Translations under genes and position numbers: made by a program
Notes under the pieces: model-generated
Database searches by the model: none
The model's input: only the letters and a program-made list of their open reading frames with translations
What the model was told of the DNA's origin: nothing
From: GCA-002728855 sp036340635
Lineage (GTDB): Bacteria; Bacteroidota; Bacteroidia; Flavobacteriales; Flavobacteriaceae
Direction of reading: 5' to 3'
Length of the DNA: 64,000 nt
Assembly: GCA_036340635.1 (NCBI GenBank)
Contig: JAYYYF010000005.1
Span: 8,396-72,395, forward strand
In this document: one piece after another, positions 62,790-64,000 of the stretch
How positions within the stretch are numbered: the stretch's first letter is position 1
How the letters are laid out: each line of letters starts with the position of its first letter

Positions 62790-64000
62790 TTACTCTTTGG
62801 GAAGGACATAGATATAATCATTATTTGTTAGCACAAAAAAATTATTTTCTCCAAAGGGAAGAATTTTCCTTGCATTTATTGACAGTGGAAGAGGAAGAAA
62901 TTTTGAGCTGTTAAAATTTTCTGTTTTAGAATTCCAATCACTTAATATCCCTCCCGGATTTGCACTAGAAACTCCTAACTCTGTTACGTATTGATGAAAA
63001 TTCCCTACATAAAATAGTTTAGGGATACTGTCTTTTAAAAAAGTAAAGTCTTCAATGGAACTAAACTGGGCTTCTTTAGGAAGAGCATTTGCAACAAATT
63101 TGCCGTCTTTGTTAATGAAAAGAGTTGATCTTAATTCATAAATATTTTTTGTTTCTAGGATTTGATTCTCATCTCTGCCAGTAAGACTTTTTATGTCTTT
63201 TACTTTTGAAAAAGTATTGTATTTAGGAAATTTCTTTTTTAAATAGGGTAGTTGTTTATCAAGTTTATCCTTAGAAGCAAAGGGAACATAGTCTCCAAAA
63301 AAATCATAAAAAATTATCGGGTCTAATTGAAAATTTTCATCAAAATCATCTAAATATATTTTAACAGGCTTTTCTTCGTTAGGCCTCCACTTAAAATTTG
63401 AACCTGCATTTCCAGCCAATATATCAATTTTGCCATCTAAGTTAATATCATCTACTAAAACGGTATTCCATAGGCCATTAGTTTTCAATAGCCCAAGTTC
63501 ATCTGTTGCATCAATAAAGTTTTCATTTCCTTGATTTAATAGTACTCTAATGGGCATCCAATCTCCCACCTGAACAAGATCCATTTTAGAGTCACCATTA
63601 ATATCAGCCCACTGACTATCCGTTATCATTCCAAATCTCTTTTTCAGTGTTATTTCAAAAGCATTTTTTTTGTTGTTTTTTAGAATAAAACTATAAGGGC
63701 TTAAACCGTATGATCCTGGGATGGATCTACTGCCAACAAAAAGATCATCAAAGCCATCGTTGTTAAAATCTGCGACAGATACAGAAGAGCCATTTGTCAT
63801 GGGTAGTGAAACAGGCAATCTTGAAAAAGAGCCTTTCCCGTCATTTATATATATTCGATCCATTAGATTATCATCAAGTTCTGATAAGTCACTTCCGCCA
63901 CTAACAACATAAATATCTAGATCACCATCATTATCTATATCAATGGTAGCAGCATCAACATCTTCGTATTTGCTATCCCTTATAAAATCTGGTGTTTCCA
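62790..64000 (-). CDS. VCBS/FG-GAP repeat protein (5' end outside window)
   Basis: The frame stays open from the stop at 62790 to the window edge. An internal ATG at 63863 is not the start, because the upstream 137 bases code for a further repeat (DIDNDGDLDIYVVSGG). Readable repeats of the D-x-N/D-x-D-G-x-x-D type are DIDNDGDLD, DFNNDGFDD, DINGDSKMD and DINLDGKID, which form calcium-binding loops in FG-GAP/VCBS propellers. The protein is therefore likely exported and probably much longer, of the CRTAC1/ASPIC-like group. It is the first visible gene of the run with DUF1553, DUF1501, NHL and DUF2231 genes. Binding function presumed. Confidence 0.82.
   Translation of the reverse strand, partial: ETPDFIRDSKYEDVDAATIDIDNDGDLDIYVVSGGSDLSELDDNLMDRIYINDGKGSFSRLPVSLPMTNGSSVSVADFNNDGFDDLFVGSRSIPGSYGLSPYSFILKNNKKNAFEITLKKRFGMITDSQWADINGDSKMDLVQVGDWMPIRVLLNQGNENFIDATDELGLLKTNGLWNTVLVDDINLDGKIDILAGNAGSNFKWRPNEEKPVKIYLDDFDENFQLDPIIFYDFFGDYVPFASKDKLDKQLPYLKKKFPKYNTFSKVKDIKSLTGRDENQILETKNIYELRSTLFINKDGKFVANALPKEAQFSSIEDFTFLKDSIPKLFYVGNFHQYVTELGVSSANPGGILSDWNSKTENFNSSKFLPLPLSINARKILPFGENNFFVLTNNDYIYVLPKE

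Noticed and set aside
1..64000. Mobile elements, CRISPR arrays, riboswitches, rRNA
   Set aside because: No transposase or integrase, no terminal inverted repeats, no regularly spaced repeats and no known riboswitch or rRNA pattern were seen on either strand.

Overview
The window is AT-rich chromosomal DNA (about one third G+C by eye) from a member of the Bacteroidota, most likely a compact-genome marine Flavobacteriales bacterium. This rests on several features read from the sequence: an alternative complex III locus (actABCDEF) followed by coxB-coxA and preceded by rimP-nusA-infB-SPOR; a Bacteroidota-type succinate dehydrogenase; a DUF2723 membrane protein; an alpha2-type glycyl-tRNA synthetase; bacilliredoxin; and many gene starts preceded by TAnnTTTG, the -7 element of the Bacteroidota primary sigma factor. 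Genes are packed tightly, several share stop-codon bases, and no phage, transposon, CRISPR array or rRNA is visible.

Layout. 1-7053: a secreted repeat protein cut by the left edge, site-2 protease rseP, a SCO1/SenC protein, Xaa-Pro aminopeptidase and a large secreted BNR/VPS10 propeller protein. 7128-10536: sdhCAB. 10564-10636: tRNA-Gln(TTG). 10753-20150: DUF2723 (GT117-like) protein, a cysteine-free thioredoxin-fold protein, a membrane metallophosphoesterase, dGTPase, an exported protein of unknown function and a PiT phosphate transporter. 20158-23652: class Ia ribonucleotide reductase. 23788-37371: housekeeping and small membrane genes, including an orphan sensor kinase coupled to a crotonase, a serine beta-lactamase-like hydrolase, a Tas-like aldo/keto reductase, exonuclease III, GlyRS, an Ig-like lipoprotein and a possible 27-residue membrane peptide. 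37398-41834: rimP-nusA-infB behind a leader with a terminator-like hairpin. 42415-53575: alternative complex III and cytochrome oxidase. 53629-55573: ruvB and queG. 55570-64000: a minus-strand run of five genes of the type best known from Planctomycetes and Verrucomicrobia (VCBS protein, PSCyt1/DUF1549/LamG/DUF1553 lipoprotein, DUF1501 protein, NHL protein, DUF2231-cytochrome-LRR protein).

How it works together. SdhCAB feeds quinol to the pool; ActA-F oxidises quinol and passes electrons to the CoxBA oxidase; the SCO protein probably helps load copper. The run at the right edge is entirely exported or membrane-bound, carries three c-type heme motifs and has no assigned function in this lineage. 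It is the best candidate for an undescribed system. The best regulatory candidate is the hairpin plus T-tract directly before rimP, which could be a transcription attenuator for an operon that itself encodes NusA.
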